A stretch of DNA of 18,026 nt from an uncultured Clostridium sp. (lineage in GTDB: Bacteria > Bacillota > Clostridia > Lachnospirales > Lachnospiraceae). The stretch covers positions 1 to 18,026 of the forward strand of contig UQXF01000075.1 in NCBI GenBank assembly GCA_900544905.1, in the 5' to 3' direction. Position 1 is the stretch's first letter. The number at the start of each line of letters is the position of its first letter. Positions 16,046-18,026 of the stretch are shown here, in pieces. A program made the position numbers and the translations under genes. The notes below the pieces were generated by a model. It had not been told where the DNA came from and did not search any database. It was given only the letters and a program-made list of their open reading frames with translations.

Positions 16046-17041
16046 CTAACCCAGTTTGATTTCAATATTACTATTTACCAGCATCAGTACTGTTCCCGCC
16101 GGACAGGTCGTAGGCATCTCTTTTTGCATTCTGATTCCATTAATAAAGGTTCCATTTGTAGAATGGTCTGTGACAATATATGTATTGTTCCCTTCATTAT
16201 ATTGTATGGTACAGTGTACATTGCTGATATAGGATTCATTGAGTACCAACGTGGCCTTGCCCGGATTTTTACCAATCACCATTTTTCTGTTTGGCGGCAG
16301 TCGGAATCCCTGTCCGGCTGCCATTCCTTTTATACACCGCACCTGTCCCATTGTATTGGATTGCGGCACTGGCTGCGGTTGCGGGAACGGCAGAACTTGC
16401 GGCATTGGCTGTGGTTGCGGCATTGGTCGTGGCTGCGGTACCGGCTGTGGTTGCGGGAACGGCTGCGGCTGTGGTAATGGTTGTGGTACCGGCATTGGTC
16501 GTGGCTGCGGCATAATTCCGCCATGATTATATGCGTATACCAATTGATTTGTACTCGTTAACATTATGTGCAAAGCAATTAGCGGTCCTATTCCCCAAAG
16601 TAATATTCCTAACAAATTCCACAACAGTACAGTACTTCCCGAATCCGAAACCATGACATTATATCTGGAAGCATTACTTTTTAAGCGATTCTGCACATTG
16701 TATTGCCAAAAAAAAGAATAAATGCCAAGAGTTACAATACTTAGTAAAATAAACATACCCACTTCTTCCGTATGCTGCCCATCACCGTCGCAAATCACAT
16801 TAATATCTTCAATCCAGCTCTTATAAAACCGAAAAAGAATTATCATATATACAATAACATAAATAAGATTAATACCAAGCACTATCACAATAATATTTCC
16901 TGCATAATCCAAGTCAAAGGCAATAATACTGTATTTTACAATAGATGGCACAAACATGCCGATAGCCAGATTCACCACAGCCCACAATACATCTAATATA
17001 ATAAACAATATAATTGAACGATCTTCCTTCATATTATCCAT
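16046..17041 (-). CDS. Membrane protein with DUF4234-like region, Pro-Gln linker and C-terminal FHA domain
   Basis: The 331-residue product has two N-terminal membrane segments (about 10-32 and 50-70), then a DUF4234-like membrane region (GMFILLSIVTLGIYSFFWQYN near 95-115, and another helix pair near 138-160). A Pro/Gln repeat tract spans 177-227. An FHA domain ends the protein (about 255-325), with S-N-V-H at 273-276 and STNGTF at 294-299. The usual FHA Gly-Arg is Gly-Lys here (residues 257-258). The likely role is membrane anchoring of a phosphopeptide-reading domain, linked to the ABC transporter gene 53 nt downstream. AGGAG lies 6 nt before the ATG, and the stop codon of the upstream FHA gene is 11 nt before it, so translation is probably coupled. 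Confidence 0.9.
   Translation of the reverse strand: MDNMKEDRSIILFIILDVLWAVVNLAIGMFVPSIVKYSIIAFDLDYAGNIIVIVLGINLIYVIVYMIILFRFYKSWIEDINVICDGDGQHTEEVGMFILLSIVTLGIYSFFWQYNVQNRLKSNASRYNVMVSDSGSTVLLWNLLGILLWGIGPLIALHIMLTSTNQLVYAYNHGGIMPQPRPMPVPQPLPQPQPFPQPQPVPQPRPMPQPQPMPQVLPFPQPQPVPQSNTMGQVRCIKGMAAGQGFRLPPNRKMVIGKNPGKATLVLNESYISNVHCTIQYNEGNNTYIVTDHSTNGTFINGIRMQKEMPTTCPAGTVLMLVNSNIEIKLG
16361..16513 (-). repeat. Pro-Gln repeat tract within the membrane FHA gene
   Basis: Codons 177-227 encode repeated PQP, PMP, PFP and PVP units (for example PQPQPFPQPQPVPQ), about 51 residues. The DNA is a short tandem repeat rich in ggctgcgg, so length change by slippage is likely. It is an extended flexible or polyproline spacer between the membrane part and the FHA domain. 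The antisense reading frames of this tract are Cys/Gly-rich and are not genes. Confidence 0.85.
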
Positions 17042-17052
17042 GTTCTTCTCCT

Positions 17053-18026
17053 TTACCCCAATGTAATCTCATTTGTCCCATCTGCCAATACAAGCACCGT
17101 TCCCGCCGGATACTCAATCGGCACACCCTTTGGCATCCTTGCTCCGTTCACAAAGGTTCCGTTCGTAGAATGATCCTTTACGATATAAGTATTTGTCGCT
17201 GGATTATAACGGATACTGCAATGTACATTGCTTACATTTGGATAATTGATTGTTAAATTGGTCTTACTTGGACTCTTCCCTACAATCACCTTCCTATCCT
17301 GTGGCAATTGGAAGCCCTGGCCTAAGGCAACACCCTTTGTACAACGCACCTTACCGCATGCCATTGGTTGTATGACCGGAACTGACGGTATTACCTGCGC
17401 AATTGGCGTCTGCTTTTCCGATATAATATCCGGCTCCACATAATAGCCTGACACTTCTTCATTAAATGGCTGGATATCCGACTGCACTCCTCCACTGCCA
17501 TATGTATCCAAATTATCGACAAATGCCTGGGTACCGCGAAGTGCACTATTCCCTTCTCCGCTATTCACATAGAAATCCCCACTATATCCATACTCCCTGT
17601 CGTAATCCAGAACTTCTTCTTTTTCTCTCAAAACAAGGCTTACAATACTGATTGCCAAAATACCCACACATACAATCAATGCAAAAGGTAATGCAACAGA
17701 ATACAGATGATGCAGCGGTTTTATCGGCATAATTTCTGTAAGGGAATTATCCAGCGACAGCTTGGCAAACTTTTTCCAGAAATGTCCAATAAACCCAAAT
17801 CGAAGATACGCAAAAAATATACCTGCCACTACAGAATATGCTAAGGATGTGATTAAAGGAACTTTTTTTGACCAGCCTAAAACAAACCCTGCAATCACTA
17901 AAAGCAGGAGGATAACGGATGCGATATAGGCTGCCCACAGACAGATTCGAAGCAGATTATAGCCCTTATTATGAGACCGTTTCAAGTTTTGTGTAAACTC
18001 AAAAAACTGATATAAGATTTGTGAAT
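17053..18026 (-). CDS. Membrane protein with C-terminal FHA domain, probably 5' partial
   Basis: This product has about three membrane segments (TTG-based residues 13-35, 44-66 and 98-120), an acidic and Gly/Ser-rich linker of about 80 residues, and an FHA domain near 233-304 with VGKSP, SNVHC and STNGTF. Its last 100 residues are about 60% identical by hand count to those of the neighbouring FHA gene, so the cassette was duplicated. The nominal start is TTG at 17985, but no ribosome site precedes it and the frame stays open upstream to the window edge (about 13 further codons). The true start therefore probably lies off the right edge. As in its paralogue, the FHA Arg is replaced by Lys. Its stop is 11 nt before the next start, so both are in one operon. 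Confidence 0.85.
   Translation of the reverse strand, partial: SQILYQFFEFTQNLKRSHNKGYNLLRICLWAAYIASVILLLLVIAGFVLGWSKKVPLITSLAYSVVAGIFFAYLRFGFIGHFWKKFAKLSLDNSLTEIMPIKPLHHLYSVALPFALIVCVGILAISIVSLVLREKEEVLDYDREYGYSGDFYVNSGEGNSALRGTQAFVDNLDTYGSGGVQSDIQPFNEEVSGYYVEPDIISEKQTPIAQVIPSVPVIQPMACGKVRCTKGVALGQGFQLPQDRKVIVGKSPSKTNLTINYPNVSNVHCSIRYNPATNTYIVKDHSTNGTFVNGARMPKGVPIEYPAGTVLVLADGTNEITLG

Noticed and set aside
16361..16513. CRISPR-like repeat array
   Set aside because: The repeats are short, contiguous and in frame as Pro-Gln codons, with no spacers.
16239..16526. Cys/Gly-rich plus-strand frame, like a metal-binding or keratin-like protein
   Set aside because: It is the antisense reading of the Pro-Gln repeat codons.
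17983..17985. TTG as the true start of the last FHA gene
   Set aside because: No ribosome site precedes it and the frame remains open to the window edge.

Overview
The window reads as the end of a draft-assembly contig from a Gram-positive Clostridia bacterium, most likely a gut Lachnospiraceae relative. The signs are moderate to low GC, strong AGGAGG ribosome sites, an AddB-type rather than RecB-type exonuclease subunit, clostridial hydrophobic (ChW) repeats, a YSIRK-less Sec signal peptide style, and an AAA-ATPase/PD-(D/E)XK gene of a kind common in gut anaerobes. The genus is not identified. Positions 1-46 are not biological: they are an Illumina Nextera i7 adapter joined to genomic DNA at about position 47.

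Layout (nearly everything is on the minus strand, so transcription runs right to left). 47-2192: 5' part of addB, cut off by the adapter. 2360-2794: a lone plus-strand small membrane protein with a degenerate FMN_bind-like domain. 2840-5599: topB (topoisomerase III, TTG start, clear sigma-A promoter) and a GlmU-like left-handed beta-helix acetyltransferase. 5739-7715: a secreted protein with an Ig-like domain, six ChW repeats and a C-terminal cysteine amidase-like domain. 7888-9579: an AAA-ATPase/PD-(D/E)XK nuclease-family gene, bracketed by long hairpins and a 14-bp inverted repeat. 9772-12753: three exported proteins of unknown function (a lipoprotein, a propeller-like protein and a small secreted protein). 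12898-18026: an FHA cluster with two membrane proteins carrying C-terminal FHA domains, an FHA-FHA-ABC-transporter fusion, and an unknown cytosolic protein.

How the genes may work together. The FHA cluster looks like a membrane module read by phosphothreonine signalling. The ABC fusion has the same domain order as mycobacterial Rv1747, and its two partners share a recently duplicated FHA cassette on different membrane anchors. A Ser/Thr kinase or PP2C phosphatase would be expected upstream, beyond the right edge. The exported-protein genes downstream are co-directional and may be its output, but a 144-nt gap separates them and that link is inference. The AAA-ATPase locus has a symmetric end structure (repeat, 2 nt, long hairpin) that could mark a small mobile cassette. 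No rRNA, tRNA, CRISPR array or insertion-sequence transposase was seen, and no stretch over 300 bases lacks a gene.
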